A stretch of 64,000 nucleotides of DNA from DASZIT01 sp963770635. Its GTDB lineage: Bacteria; Actinomycetota; Acidimicrobiia; Acidimicrobiales; RAAP-2. Shown in pieces: positions 1-8,138 of this stretch. The stretch is taken from assembly GCA_963770635.1 (NCBI GenBank), contig CAVYQI010000004.1, positions 124,001-188,000 of the forward strand, written 5' to 3'. Within the stretch, counting starts at the first letter, position 1, and every line of letters starts with the position of its first letter. A program made the translations under genes and the position numbers. The notes under the pieces are model-generated. The model did no database searches. It was given only the letters and a program-made list of their open reading frames with translations, and was not told where the DNA came from.

Positions 1-168
1 GACGGCCAGGAGTTCGAGATACTCCACTCCGAACGGCACGATCAGATTGGCGGTGCCCCGGCCCGGATGGCGACCTCCGTCTTCGACGGCGAAGCCGAGC
101 GTCGTCATTCGTCGCCGGGCGGCGACCAGGTCCTCGACCAGGATGATGGCCTGTACCAGGCGGCTCAT
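1..168 (-). CDS. VOC/glyoxalase-like domain protein, 3' end outside the window
   Basis: Only the first 56 residues are present. The N-terminus (MSRLVQAIILVEDLVAARRR) followed by GFAVEDGGRHPGRGTANLIVPF and a beta-strand ending FGVEYLELL matches the first beta-alpha-beta unit of glyoxalase-like (vicinal oxygen chelate) proteins, where a His such as the one in GGRHPG often binds metal. The ATG is preceded by a 16-bp palindrome about 22 bp upstream. The substrate cannot be told from this fragment. The fold call is moderately secure; the enzymatic role is unknown. Confidence 0.6.
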   Translation of the reverse strand, partial: MSRLVQAIILVEDLVAARRRMTTLGFAVEDGGRHPGRGTANLIVPFGVEYLELLAV

Positions 169-189
169 GGGTAGCACCCTGCCTACCCA

Positions 190-205
190 CCTGAACCGGT
201 TCAGG
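190..205. promoter_or_regulatory. 16-bp perfect palindrome CCTGAACCGGTTCAGG
   Basis: The site is a perfect inverted repeat just upstream of the VOC-family gene and overlaps the stop codon of cobQ. It could be an operator for the VOC gene. It has no loop or T-tract, so a terminator is less likely. No regulator gene lies beside it. Confidence 0.35.
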
Positions 206-1709
206 GGGCGCCGGGCGGAATGAACGGGAGCCCGGTGCCGGGTCCATGCTCGATGATGCGGAGCAGGCCGTCGGTGTCGAGGTGCTTGTCGATGGCGTCG
301 GCCAACCGGTCGAGCATCGAGTCCCGTCGGGCCCGGAACCCCGGGGACCCATCCGAAGGATGCCAATCGACCTCGGCCTGGGCGGCAACCTCCCCCAACC
401 ACGCCCGTCGGAACTCGTCATTCTCGAAGGCGCCGTGCCAGGTGGAACCCCACACCGCCCGGTGTCGGAAGCCGTCCAGAAACGGTTCGGCCTCCTTTGC
501 CTTGGAATCCTCGGCATCGAGGGCAGCCACTCCGTGATGGATTTGGTAGGCACTCACCGACGTGGCCCGCCAGGTTCCTGACGTCGTCCCGAGATGCTTG
601 TCTTTGTCGAAGGTGACACGGGTGGGCAGCAGATCCAGGCCTGGCACCGTTCCCCGCCCTGACTCGATCGGATCATCGAGGGATGTAGCCAGCATCTGGT
701 AGCCGCCGCAGATGCCCAGCACCGGCCGGCCGGCTGCGGCCCGATCGCGGAGGGCGTCAGCCAGACCTTGTCGGCGGAGCCAGTCCAGATCGTTCACGGT
801 GGCCCGGCTGCCGGGGAGGATGGCCAGGTCGGCGGATCCAACCACATCGGGATCGGCGGTGACCGTAACCGCGACCCCGGGCTCGGCGGCCAGGGCGTCG
901 ACATCGGTGGCGTTCGATACCCTCGGCAATCGGATGACCGCGATCCGTAAGGTAGGGCCGGCGACCGGGGAAGGACTGGACCACCCCGCAACTGCCAGCG
1001 CGTCCTCGGCATCGATCCACACCTCGTCCAACCACGGAAGCACGCCAAGTACCGGGCGCCCGGTCGCCTTGGCCAACGATTCGAGACCCGGATCGAGCAA
1101 GCTCTGCTGGCCACGGAACTTGTTGACCACCCAGCCCGCCACTTGGGCCTGGTCGGCCGGCGACAGCAGGGCCAGGGTACCGAACATGGCGGCCAGCACC
1201 CCACCGCGGTCGATGTCCCCGACCACCACCACCGGAAGGCCCACCCGCTGGGCCAATCCCATGTTGACGAAGTCTCCGGATCGCAGATTGATCTCGGTTG
1301 GGCTCCCGGCCCCCTCGGCGATCACCACGTCGTACCGCGACTGCAGATCCTCGAAGGCGTCGAAAGCGGCCTCGGCCAAGGCGGTCCGGCCGGTGGTCCA
1401 ATCGGTGGCCGACACCTCGCCGTACGGACGGCCCATCAACACCACATGGGACCGGTGATCACTGCCGGGCTTGAGCAGCACCGGATTCATGGCCGCTTCC
1501 GGTACCACCCCGGCGGCGAGGGCCTGCAGCCACTGGGCCCGGCCGATCTCCGACCCGTCGGGGCAGACCATCGAGTTGTTGGACATGTTCTGCGCCTTGA
1601 ACGGCGCCACCCGCACTCCTCGCCGGGCCAGCCATCGGCAGATTCCCGCGGTGACCAACGACTTGCCGGCATCCGAGGTGGTGCCGGCGACCAGGAGGCC
1701 GCCCTTCAC
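201..1709 (-). CDS. cobQ: Cobyric acid synthase (glutamine-hydrolysing)
   Basis: The enzyme amidates the b, d, e and g side chains of adenosylcobyrinic a,c-diamide, using glutamine and ATP, late in cobalamin synthesis. The 502-residue protein has the usual length. Residues 1-230 form the dethiobiotin-synthetase-like ATPase, with the P-loop-like GTTSDAGKS at 9-17 and the family segment KAQNMSNNS near 38-46. Residues about 255-440 form the class I glutamine amidotransferase, with the nucleophile in GICGGYQML (Cys334) and the His/Glu pair in WHGAFE (His425, Glu429). The start is GTG and overlaps the stop of the upstream cyclase gene by 4 nt (GTGA), so the two are probably translationally coupled. 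No other cobalamin genes are in view, so the cell either makes B12 with genes elsewhere or salvages precursors. High confidence. Confidence 0.95.
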   Translation of the reverse strand: MKGGLLVAGTTSDAGKSLVTAGICRWLARRGVRVAPFKAQNMSNNSMVCPDGSEIGRAQWLQALAAGVVPEAAMNPVLLKPGSDHRSHVVLMGRPYGEVSATDWTTGRTALAEAAFDAFEDLQSRYDVVIAEGAGSPTEINLRSGDFVNMGLAQRVGLPVVVVGDIDRGGVLAAMFGTLALLSPADQAQVAGWVVNKFRGQQSLLDPGLESLAKATGRPVLGVLPWLDEVWIDAEDALAVAGWSSPSPVAGPTLRIAVIRLPRVSNATDVDALAAEPGVAVTVTADPDVVGSADLAILPGSRATVNDLDWLRRQGLADALRDRAAAGRPVLGICGGYQMLATSLDDPIESGRGTVPGLDLLPTRVTFDKDKHLGTTSGTWRATSVSAYQIHHGVAALDAEDSKAKEAEPFLDGFRHRAVWGSTWHGAFENDEFRRAWLGEVAAQAEVDWHPSDGSPGFRARRDSMLDRLADAIDKHLDTDGLLRIIEHGPGTGLPFIPPGAP

Positions 1710-3046
1710 TCGCCGGCGCCGCCGGCCGGGTGTTGCCGCTCCCGAGCCGCCTGCTCCTCGCTCGAGCGGCGCTGGCGCTCCACCATCAACTTCTCCCCCT
1801 TGTTGCGCAGCTCATCGATCTCGCGGATGACCTCGCCGAACCGTTCCCACCTGAGGTTCCGGCGGCTGTCGGCTCCCGGCTCGCTGCCGACCCGTGACAG
1901 CTTCCACACCTGCACCCACCCGATTCCCTTCAGGTTGCGGGGCCGGAGGGCGTGGCCGACGAACTCTCCCTCCGTCTCCTGCTGGAGGGCCTTGTAGAAC
2001 TCGTCGGTCATCAACGCCGTGCCCGGGTTGGCGATACCGACCAGCCGGCTGGCCACGTTGACCACCGGTCCGTAGTAGTCACCGTCCTGGAGCAACACCG
2101 GGCCCACCGACAGCGCCACCCGCACATCGGAGAGGAGCTCGTCGTCGGCATACGCCTCGGCCAGGCTCATGCCGATGCGAGCGGCGTCGGCGGCCGTGGT
2201 CACCACGAACATGGCCTCATCGCCGATCATCTTCACCACCCGGCCCCCGAGCGAGGTCACCGTGTCTCGGGCCAACTCCTCGAACCGGGCCACCACCGCG
2301 GCCAACTCGCTGTCGGCCAGGTGCTGGCTGAGCATCGTGTAGCCCACCATGTCGACGAAGCCGACCGCCATCACCGGGCTGATCCCTTTCACCGTCCCCC
2401 GGGTGCGGATGAGCATCTCTCGCCGGGTGGCCGCCTGGAGATGACGGCGCCACACGAACTCCAGAAGCCTGGCCATGGTCGGAAGGGAGACGCTGAGCAC
2501 CCGGGAGAACCGATCGGCGTCGATGACGCTGTCCCCCGACGATTCGATCACCGGCGTGGTCCCCCGCGCGGTGGTGGCCTCGGCGATCCGGGCCATGGAG
2601 GACCCGATGACCCTGATCATCTGGAGTGACGAATCGAGGTCGGCGGCACCCACACTGGTGAGGCCTTTGAACAGCTGCAGAGCCTCGACATCCATGTCGG
2701 TGAAGGAACGGTCATCCTCGTCGACGTCCAGGAATCCCAGCGCCCGCCAGATGCGACGAGCCGGCTCCACCTCCATGCCGGTCATGGCCAGCACTTCGGC
2801 CTGGGTCATCCGGCGCTTCGCGGGGAGCAGCATCCGATCCACCACCAGCAGGTCGATAATATCGTCGGCAACGGCCTGGTCGATCTCCTCCTCGGTGGTG
2901 CCCAGCGCGAGGAGCAGGGAGCGAACCCGGGCCAGCGCCTGGGCCCGACGTTCGGGATCGGCCGCCGGCGGCTCGCCGCCCGGGGTTGCGTCCGAGGCCT
3001 CGGAGGGAGTGGGGAGATCCGGATTGGGCTCGTCGGGTGGCGTCAT
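1706..3046 (-). CDS. Class III adenylate/guanylate cyclase with N-terminal pH-sensing-type regulatory domain
   Basis: This is a soluble nucleotidyl cyclase of about 446 residues. The N-terminal half (LLLALGTTEEEIDQAVADD to about residue 200, with the helical MTQAEVLAMTGM segment) resembles the autoinhibitory domain of mycobacterial Rv1264/Rv2212-type cyclases. The C-terminal catalytic domain carries the metal-binding Asp in GFVDMVGYT, the second metal Asp in KMIGDEAMF, and the transition-state Asn/Arg pair in VVNVASRL. A charged helical tail rich in Glu/Arg ends the protein. Substrate (ATP or GTP) is not provable by eye. ATG is preferred; a TTG 12 nt upstream would overlap the gpsA stop by 4 nt. 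It follows gpsA and is coupled to cobQ. Confidence 0.88.
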   Translation of the reverse strand: MTPPDEPNPDLPTPSEASDATPGGEPPAADPERRAQALARVRSLLLALGTTEEEIDQAVADDIIDLLVVDRMLLPAKRRMTQAEVLAMTGMEVEPARRIWRALGFLDVDEDDRSFTDMDVEALQLFKGLTSVGAADLDSSLQMIRVIGSSMARIAEATTARGTTPVIESSGDSVIDADRFSRVLSVSLPTMARLLEFVWRRHLQAATRREMLIRTRGTVKGISPVMAVGFVDMVGYTMLSQHLADSELAAVVARFEELARDTVTSLGGRVVKMIGDEAMFVVTTAADAARIGMSLAEAYADDELLSDVRVALSVGPVLLQDGDYYGPVVNVASRLVGIANPGTALMTDEFYKALQQETEGEFVGHALRPRNLKGIGWVQVWKLSRVGSEPGADSRRNLRWERFGEVIREIDELRNKGEKLMVERQRRSSEEQAARERQHPAGGAGE

Positions 3047-3054
3047 ACCGCGGC

Positions 3055-4062
3055 TCAAGGGGTCAGATCTCGAAACTCGGCGATCGCCGGACGCTCCATC
3101 AGCGCGGCGATGGCTTCCTTCGGGCTTCGGATCCCGTCGATCATGTCGGCAACCTGAAAGGCGATGGGGACCTCCACATCGACTGAAGCCGCCAGCTCGA
3201 CCATGGGTCGAGCCGTCTTGACGCCCTCGGCCACCATCCGCATCTCGCCCATCACATCCGCCAGCGTCCGTCCCTGGCCCAGGGCCACCCCGACTGTGTG
3301 GTTGCGACTCTTCGAGCTGGTACAGGTGGCAACCAGGTCCCCGACCCCGGCCAGGCCACCAAAGGTGATGAGCTCGCCACCCAGCTTCATCCCGAATCGG
3401 GCCATTTCCGCCAGACCTCGGGTGATCATCGCCGCCCGCGAGTTGTCGCCGAACCCCAGGCCGTCAGAGATGCCGGCCGCCACCGCCAGCACGTTCTTGA
3501 GGGCACCGGCAATCTCGCATCCGATGACGTCGGCGTTGGTGTACACCCGGAAGGTCTTGGACATCAACAGGGATTGCACCCAACGGGCCTGGTCGGCGTC
3601 GGCCAGCGCCACCACCCCGGCGGTCGGCTGGCCGGCAGCCACCTCGGCCGCCAGGTTGGGACCGGTCAACATGCCGGTGGGACTGTCAGGGACCACCTCG
3701 GCCAGCAGCTCGGTCATTCGCAAATGGCTCCCCTGTTCGAGGCCCTTGGTCAAGCTGAGGACCGGGGTGCCCTTGACCAGGACGCCGGCGAGGTCGGTGG
3801 CCACCGCCCGGAATCCGTGAGATGGCACCGCCATGATCACCAGGGAGGCCCCCGACACCGCCTCGCCGATGTCGTGGGTGGCGTCGAGGGCGTCGGGGAG
3901 CAGGAAGTCGGGAAGGTAGGTCGGGTTGCGGTGGTCGGTCCGGACCGTCTCGGCCAGTTCCGGATCCCGAGCCCACAGGACGGTGGCCGCGTTACCCGCC
4001 GCCAACGTCGCCACCGTCGTCCCCCAGGAGCCGGCGCCGATCACCGCAACTTTTTCTGACAT
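3055..4062 (-). CDS. gpsA: Glycerol-3-phosphate dehydrogenase [NAD(P)+]
   Basis: The enzyme reduces dihydroxyacetone phosphate to sn-glycerol 3-phosphate for phospholipid synthesis in the cytoplasm. The 335-residue protein begins MSEKVAVIGAGSWGTTVA, the Rossmann dinucleotide-binding loop. It has the family motif SLTKGLEQ, and GALKNVLAVAAG with the catalytic Lys. The C-terminal helical domain contains LAGVGDLVATC, GRTLADV and VAEGVKTA, all typical of GpsA. The ATG at MSEK is chosen over an in-frame upstream ATG that would add 36 low-complexity residues. It is the first gene of a leftward gpsA-cyclase-cobQ run and is divergent from fbiD, with 65 bp between the starts that must hold both promoters. 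Confidence 0.96.
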   Translation of the reverse strand: MSEKVAVIGAGSWGTTVATLAAGNAATVLWARDPELAETVRTDHRNPTYLPDFLLPDALDATHDIGEAVSGASLVIMAVPSHGFRAVATDLAGVLVKGTPVLSLTKGLEQGSHLRMTELLAEVVPDSPTGMLTGPNLAAEVAAGQPTAGVVALADADQARWVQSLLMSKTFRVYTNADVIGCEIAGALKNVLAVAAGISDGLGFGDNSRAAMITRGLAEMARFGMKLGGELITFGGLAGVGDLVATCTSSKSRNHTVGVALGQGRTLADVMGEMRMVAEGVKTARPMVELAASVDVEVPIAFQVADMIDGIRSPKEAIAALMERPAIAEFRDLTP

Positions 4063-4127
4063 CGGAGCCACACTATGCGCCAGGCTCGACCGGCGGTGGC
4101 CCTGCCGGAGACCTCTACACTGACGAA

Positions 4128-4757
4128 GTGGTAGGCGTCGACCAGCGAATGCACTTCCAAGCTGGCGCATCGCCCTTCGGTCCTCGAGCCGTTCTGGTGC
4201 CGGTCAAGGCGTTCAGAGAGGCGAAGGGTCGTCTGGACGCGGCGTTGAACGAGGCGGAGCGTGCCGCACTCGCCGCCGCCATGGCCGACCGGGTCCTGGC
4301 GGCGGCGTTCCCACTGCCGGTGGCGGTCGTCTGTGACGACAACGAAGTCGCCGCCTGGGCCCGGTCCCACGGAGCGCTGGTTGTCTGGGAGCCGGGACGG
4401 GGCCTGAACGGGGCGGTGGAGGCGGGAGTGAAACACTTGGCCGAGCGCGGTGTCGCTCAGGTCACGGTGGCCCACGCCGATCTCCCCCGGGCGTCGGATC
4501 TCCCCTCGGTCGGAGCCGCGCCGGGAGTGACGTTGGTTCCCGACCGGTTCGGCAACGGCACCAATGTCATTGCCATTCCGGCCGACGCCGGCTTCCGGTT
4601 CTCCTACGGCCCCGGTTCGTTCGCCCGGCACCGGGGGGAAGCGGCTCGCACCGGCCTTCCCGTCCATATCCTCGATCGTCCGGACCTGGCCTGGGACATC
4701 GACGAGCCGGCCGATGTGATCCCCGTCTCCACTGCGCCGGCCACCGCCCTCCCGTGA
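4128..4757 (+). CDS. fbiD: Phosphoenolpyruvate/2-phospho-L-lactate guanylyltransferase (F420 biosynthesis)
   Basis: The protein makes the GTP-derived phospho-pyruvate or phospho-lactate precursor of coenzyme F420 (actinobacterial FbiD, archaeal CofC). Its 209 residues show the nucleotidyltransferase fold: VPVKAFREAKGRL near the N-terminus binds GTP, then VVCDDNEVAAWA, the AHADLPR metal-binding segment, and the substrate-loop signature PDRFGNGTNVIAIP. FRFSYGPGSFARH and DIDEPAD near the end are also family features. GTG is the annotated start; an ATG seven codons in (MHFQAG) is possible. The gene overlaps the next one by 4 nt (GTGA). Several F420/flavin luciferase-like enzymes downstream fit an F420-using organism. 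Confidence 0.92.
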   Translation: MVGVDQRMHFQAGASPFGPRAVLVPVKAFREAKGRLDAALNEAERAALAAAMADRVLAAAFPLPVAVVCDDNEVAAWARSHGALVVWEPGRGLNGAVEAGVKHLAERGVAQVTVAHADLPRASDLPSVGAAPGVTLVPDRFGNGTNVIAIPADAGFRFSYGPGSFARHRGEAARTGLPVHILDRPDLAWDIDEPADVIPVSTAPATALP

Positions 4758-5578
4758 GCGACGGCAACGACGAGCGACCTCAGACCCGCGGGCTCCCGGT
4801 CGGCGATCTCCTCGTCGGCGGGCCGATAACCGTGAACCTACCGATCCCAACCTCGGCCCTGGCCATCGGCGCCCACCCCGATGACATCGAGTTCGGCTGC
4901 GGAGCCACCTTGGCCAAGTGGGCGAACGCCGGGTGTCGGGTGCACCACTTGGTGCTCACCGACGGGTCGAAGGGAAGTTGGGATCCCGATGAGGACCTGG
5001 TCGCCCTGGTGGCTGCCCGCGCCGCCGAATCTCGAGCCGCGGCCGGGGTCCTCGACGGGGCCGATGCCGGCCGGGCCGTCGACCGGGTGGTGTTTCTGGG
5101 GAAGGTGGACGGCGAGCTCGTGAACGGCCCGAGCGAGCGACGTGAGGTCGTCGCCGTCATCCGAAGGTTGCGTCCGGCGGTGGTGCTGGCCCACGATCCA
5201 TGGCGGCGGTACCGACTCCACCCCGACCATCGCCACGCCGGATTTCTCAGCCTCGACGCGCTGGTGGCTGCCCGGGACCCCCACTTCTTTCCCGATCTCG
5301 ACCTGGCTCCCCACCGGCCGGAGGCACTGTTGCTCTTCGAGGCGGACCTGGCCAACCACGTCGAGGACGTCGCCGGGTTCGAGTCGGCCAAGATCGAGGC
5401 GCTGCTGTGCCACGCCAGCCAAGGGGTATCGACCATGGGGTTCGACGCGAGCCAGACAGCGGAGGCGTCCTCAGGTGCGGAGGCATTTGCCGACCAAGTC
5501 CGTCGTCAGCTCTCCGACCACGGCGCCCTCGCTACCCTTCCGGTCGCCGAGGCGTTCCACTTGATCAGAGACTTGTAA
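4754..5578 (+). CDS. PIG-L/LmbE family deacetylase
   Basis: This is a zinc-dependent N-acetylglucosaminyl deacetylase-fold protein of 274 residues. The metal site is clear: AHPDDIEF at residues 40-47 supplies His and Asp ligands, and HPDHRHAG supplies the third. The family includes MshB and Mca of mycothiol metabolism and antibiotic-modifying deacetylases; which one this represents cannot be decided by eye. The GTG start overlaps the fbiD stop by 4 nt, so the two are co-translated. A strong hairpin follows the stop codon. The fold is certain, the substrate is not. Confidence 0.85.
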   Translation: MSDGNDERPQTRGLPVGDLLVGGPITVNLPIPTSALAIGAHPDDIEFGCGATLAKWANAGCRVHHLVLTDGSKGSWDPDEDLVALVAARAAESRAAAGVLDGADAGRAVDRVVFLGKVDGELVNGPSERREVVAVIRRLRPAVVLAHDPWRRYRLHPDHRHAGFLSLDALVAARDPHFFPDLDLAPHRPEALLLFEADLANHVEDVAGFESAKIEALLCHASQGVSTMGFDASQTAEASSGAEAFADQVRRQLSDHGALATLPVAEAFHLIRDL

Positions 5579-5583
5579 CGACG

Positions 5584-5611
5584 GCAGCAGGGGCCGGATG
5601 GCCCCTGCTGC
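5584..5611. terminator. Hairpin terminator between convergent genes
   Basis: A perfect 12-bp stem (GCAGCAGGGGCC with GGCCCCTGCTGC) encloses a 4-nt GGAT loop. It starts 6 nt after the deacetylase stop and lies 33 nt from the end of the convergent HU gene. There is no T-tract on either side, as is common in actinobacteria. It could serve both directions. Confidence 0.75.
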
Positions 5612-5644
5612 ACGTCATCTGAACACGGCTGAGCCGTCGATCAG

Positions 5645-6073
5645 TTACCTACGGGCTGTCTTACGAACGGCCCTCTTGGCAGTCTTCCGGGCCGGAGCCT
5701 TGCGCGCTGCCGTCTTGCGGGCAGCAGGACGCTTACGGGCCGGAGCCTTGCGCACCGCCTTCTTGGCCGCCGACCGCTTGGCCGGGCGCTTGCGGGCCGG
5801 GGCCTTGCGGACTGCCTTCTTCGCCGCCGACTTCTTGGCGGGGCGCTTACGGGCCGGAGCCTTGCGCACTGCCTTCTTGGCGGTTGATTTCTTAGCAGCA
5901 GTCCGCTTCCGGGCCGGAGCCTTGCGCACTGCCTTCTTCGCCGCCGACTTCTTGGCGGGGCGCTTACGGGCCGGAGCCTTGCGCACTGCCTTCTTGGCGG
6001 TTGATTTCCTGGCGGCAGTCTTCCGGGCCGGGGCCTTTCGGACTGCCTTCTTCGCAGCTTTCTTCACTGCCAT
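5645..6073 (-). other. Possible internal translation start producing the H1-like tail alone
   Basis: At the junction between HU domain and tail the mRNA reads AAGGAGG, then GAGCACCC, then ATG GCA GTG AAG. This is a near-ideal ribosome site at 8-nt spacing. Initiation here would give a 142-residue Lys/Arg/Ala/Pro protein beginning MAVKKAAKKAVRK, which looks like a stand-alone bacterial H1-like protein. The sequence is seen directly; use of the site is inference. Confidence 0.4.
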
Positions 6074-6361
6074 GGGTGCTCCCTCCTTGGAGTTCAGCGC
6101 GCTTTTGAACGCTGAACTGGTGGCGAACCGGACACCTTTCGACGCCGGGATCGGGACCGCTGCTCCGGTCCGCGGATTTCGACCCAGACGAGGGGCACGA
6201 TCGATCGGGGTGAACGTCCCAAAACCAATTACCGTGACCTTCCGTCCAGACTGAACCGCGGTGACGACCGAATCGAACAGGACGTCAACCACATCCTCCA
6301 CAGTCCGGCGACTCAACGATGTTGAATCACTGACTGCTCGGACGAGTTGTGACTTGTTCAC
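5645..6361 (-). CDS. hup: HU-family nucleoid protein with long Lys/Ala/Pro-rich H1-like tail
   Basis: This histone-like protein binds and bends DNA in the nucleoid. Residues 1-92 are a complete HU domain (VNKSQLVRAVSD, the GFGTF turn, and the arm region GRNPRTGAAVPIPASKGVRF). Residues about 97-238 are a basic tail in which KKAVRKAPARK occurs six times, similar in kind to mycobacterial HupB and eukaryotic histone H1 tails. GTG is chosen as start because GGAGG sits 5 nt upstream; an ORF extension would add eight residues with no such site. Inside the gene, AAGGAGG lies 8 nt before an in-frame ATG at the junction, so the tail may also be made alone. The nucleotide repeats are prone to unequal recombination. 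The gene is convergent with the deacetylase. Confidence 0.93.
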   Translation of the reverse strand: MNKSQLVRAVSDSTSLSRRTVEDVVDVLFDSVVTAVQSGRKVTVIGFGTFTPIDRAPRLGRNPRTGAAVPIPASKGVRFATSSAFKSALNSKEGAPMAVKKAAKKAVRKAPARKTAARKSTAKKAVRKAPARKRPAKKSAAKKAVRKAPARKRTAAKKSTAKKAVRKAPARKRPAKKSAAKKAVRKAPARKRPAKRSAAKKAVRKAPARKRPAARKTAARKAPARKTAKRAVRKTARR

Positions 6362-6747
6362 AATCACCTCCACAGCGATACACAATCAGAAACAATCAAA
6401 ATGGGTTTTTAGGCCCAGGTCAAGGACCCTCGCGCGTTTCGGCACGCGCGAAACTCGTCGCGGTGGCGTCGACGTTTCATCCGACTTCTGCGGGTCGACG
6501 CGGCAACCGCGACCACATTCCAATTGCCTCTAGACAAAAACTTCTTTGTTTGCAAGGCTTATTTGCCTAGCAACGCACCAGACCGGTTAATCCGGGCGAT
6601 GCGCGTGAGCCAACGAAAACGTGCTGAACACACCGCGAATGCGGCGTAAAGAAGAAATGACAATTTTTTCGCAAACTTCCGATAATCGGCGCGAATCGCG
6701 GCAATTGCCGCGCCGCGCGTGCAGCATCGGCCTCAGCATCGTTCGGT
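6362..6747. other. AT-rich divergent intergenic region between HU and the TraG-like gene
   Basis: No coding sequence is supported here. The stretch is visibly more AT-rich than its surroundings, with several A and T runs. It holds the HU ribosome site next to the HU start, a GTTTCG/CGAAAC repeat near 6429-6447, a hairpin at 6550-6573 (TTGC-A-AGGC with GCCT-A-GCAA), and a perfect palindrome at 6697-6712. It must contain two promoters and may contain a DNA-processing site for the relaxase encoded nearby. Confidence 0.5.
6697..6712. promoter_or_regulatory. 16-bp palindrome CGCGGCAATTGCCGCG upstream of the TraG-like gene
   Basis: This perfect palindrome ends 35 bp before the ATG of the TraG-like ATPase gene, inside the AT-rich intergenic region. 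The position suits an operator or part of a transfer origin. No matching second copy was noticed near the relaxase gene. Confidence 0.4.
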
Positions 6748-8124
6748 ATGTACCTTGGACACGATACGGACGGTTGGCAGTTCGTTCCCCCCGAATTGTC
6801 CGTCATGATCCTCGGTCCACCCCGTTCGGGAAAGACGTCATCCTTGATCATTCCGAACGTGTTGGCGGCCAATGGTGCCGTCGTCTCCACCTCTACCAAG
6901 CCGGACGTCCTCGACGCCACCACGACCGCTCGATCTCACATCGGGCGGTGTTTCCTGTTCGATCCCACCGGTTCGGTCCCTCCGACCCTGGACCTTGAAC
7001 CCCTGCGCTGGTCTCCGGTGCAGGGGTGTGGAACCTGGGACGGGGCCATGACCACCGCCCGGTCCCTCGTACAAGTAGCGATTTCTTCCGGCTCACGGGG
7101 GATGCTGCGTCCCGAAAGCTCCCATTGGAACGAGCGGGCCCAGTCCCTGCTGGCCCCTCTCCTCTACGCCGCCGCCCTGGAGGGAGCCGACATGCGGACG
7201 GTCCTCACCTGGGTGGATCGTCGAAAATCCCTCCCCGCTCTGACCATCCTGGCCTCGACTCCCGGAGGGATCGCCGACTTGGCCGCCCACGCCCTCGAGG
7301 GTCTGGCCGCCACCGACGAGAGGGAGCTGAGCGGCATCTGGTCCACCGCCTCGGGTGCCCTGACCGGGTTCCGGACCGAACGGGCGCTGGCCGTGACCGT
7401 CGATCCCGATTTCAACCCGGACGAATTCGCAGCTTCTGCCGACACCATCTACATCTGCGCACCGGCCCACCGTCAAGCCCAGGTCGCCCCCATGGTGGTC
7501 GGGCTGGTCGAGGACGTCCGCAACGCCGCCTACCAGCGCGCCGCCAGTCACCTGCCCGGCGAACCACGGCGTCCGCCGGTACTGCTGGCCCTCGACGAGG
7601 TCGCCAACATCGCCCCCCTCCCTCACCTGCCGTCGATGATCAGCGAAGGTGGTGGGCAAGGGGTGGTGACCCTGGCGAGCCTGCAGGATCTCTCCCAAGC
7701 CCGACAGCGGTGGCCCGACGAGGCCGAGGGGTTCCCGTCGTTGTTCGGATGCACGGTGGTACTCCCGGGGATCGGCGACGTGCGGACCCTCGAAGCCCTG
7801 TCCACCCTGGCCGGTGACGAAGAGATCGCCGCCCGCTCCGTTTCGACCGGCCGGGGGCCATCGGGCCATCCCGTTTCCGACCTGTTCACCGGCGGACGCC
7901 CCCACGTCGGCGAATCCGCCACCACCCAATGGCGCCGGCGACTGCCTGCCGATCTCATCGCTCGGGGCTCGCCGGGGCTGGCGCTGTCCTTCGACGATCG
8001 GAATCGGCCGAGTTGGATCCGGCTGGCCCCCGCCCATTCGGTGGAGCCTTGGAAGACCTTGAGCGACGCGGGACGCGCCCGCCGCCGCCAACCGCGTGGG
8101 ATCGAGCCGGGCATCCATCGCTGA
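6748..8124 (+). CDS. TraG/VirD4-family coupling ATPase lacking membrane anchor
   Basis: The protein belongs to the type IV coupling protein/TraM-recognition-domain ATPases that feed relaxase-bound DNA into a conjugation channel. The Walker A motif GPPRSGKT is at residues 23-30, followed by NVLAANGAVVSTSTKPD. The Walker B segment reads LLALDEVANIAPLPHLPSM, then GVVTLASLQDLSQARQRW, the typical TraG sensor region. At 458 residues it is short: TraG/VirD4 proteins usually have an N-terminal region with two transmembrane helices before Walker A, and here only about 20 residues precede it, none membrane-like. It is tail-to-tail with a MobF relaxase, 14 bp away. No other secretion genes are present. 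It could be a minimal mobilisation partner or a domesticated DNA translocase. Confidence 0.82.
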   Translation: MYLGHDTDGWQFVPPELSVMILGPPRSGKTSSLIIPNVLAANGAVVSTSTKPDVLDATTTARSHIGRCFLFDPTGSVPPTLDLEPLRWSPVQGCGTWDGAMTTARSLVQVAISSGSRGMLRPESSHWNERAQSLLAPLLYAAALEGADMRTVLTWVDRRKSLPALTILASTPGGIADLAAHALEGLAATDERELSGIWSTASGALTGFRTERALAVTVDPDFNPDEFAASADTIYICAPAHRQAQVAPMVVGLVEDVRNAAYQRAASHLPGEPRRPPVLLALDEVANIAPLPHLPSMISEGGGQGVVTLASLQDLSQARQRWPDEAEGFPSLFGCTVVLPGIGDVRTLEALSTLAGDEEIAARSVSTGRGPSGHPVSDLFTGGRPHVGESATTQWRRRLPADLIARGSPGLALSFDDRNRPSWIRLAPAHSVEPWKTLSDAGRARRRQPRGIEPGIHR

Positions 8125-8138
8125 GCGAGCTCGACGGT

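Noticed and set aside
1143..1997. Long rightward frame opposite cobQ and the cyclase
   Set aside because: Antisense shadow of high-GC genes; no motifs, and both leftward genes are well supported.
5645..6070. CRISPR-like repeat spacing in the HU tail region
   Set aside because: The repeats are coding, contiguous and without unique spacers; they encode KKAVRKAPARK units.
5598..6254. A rightward reading frame rich in Ala/Arg/Leu repeats opposite the HU gene
   Set aside because: It is the complement of the Lys/Ala-rich HU tail repeats; it has no ribosome site and no known family.
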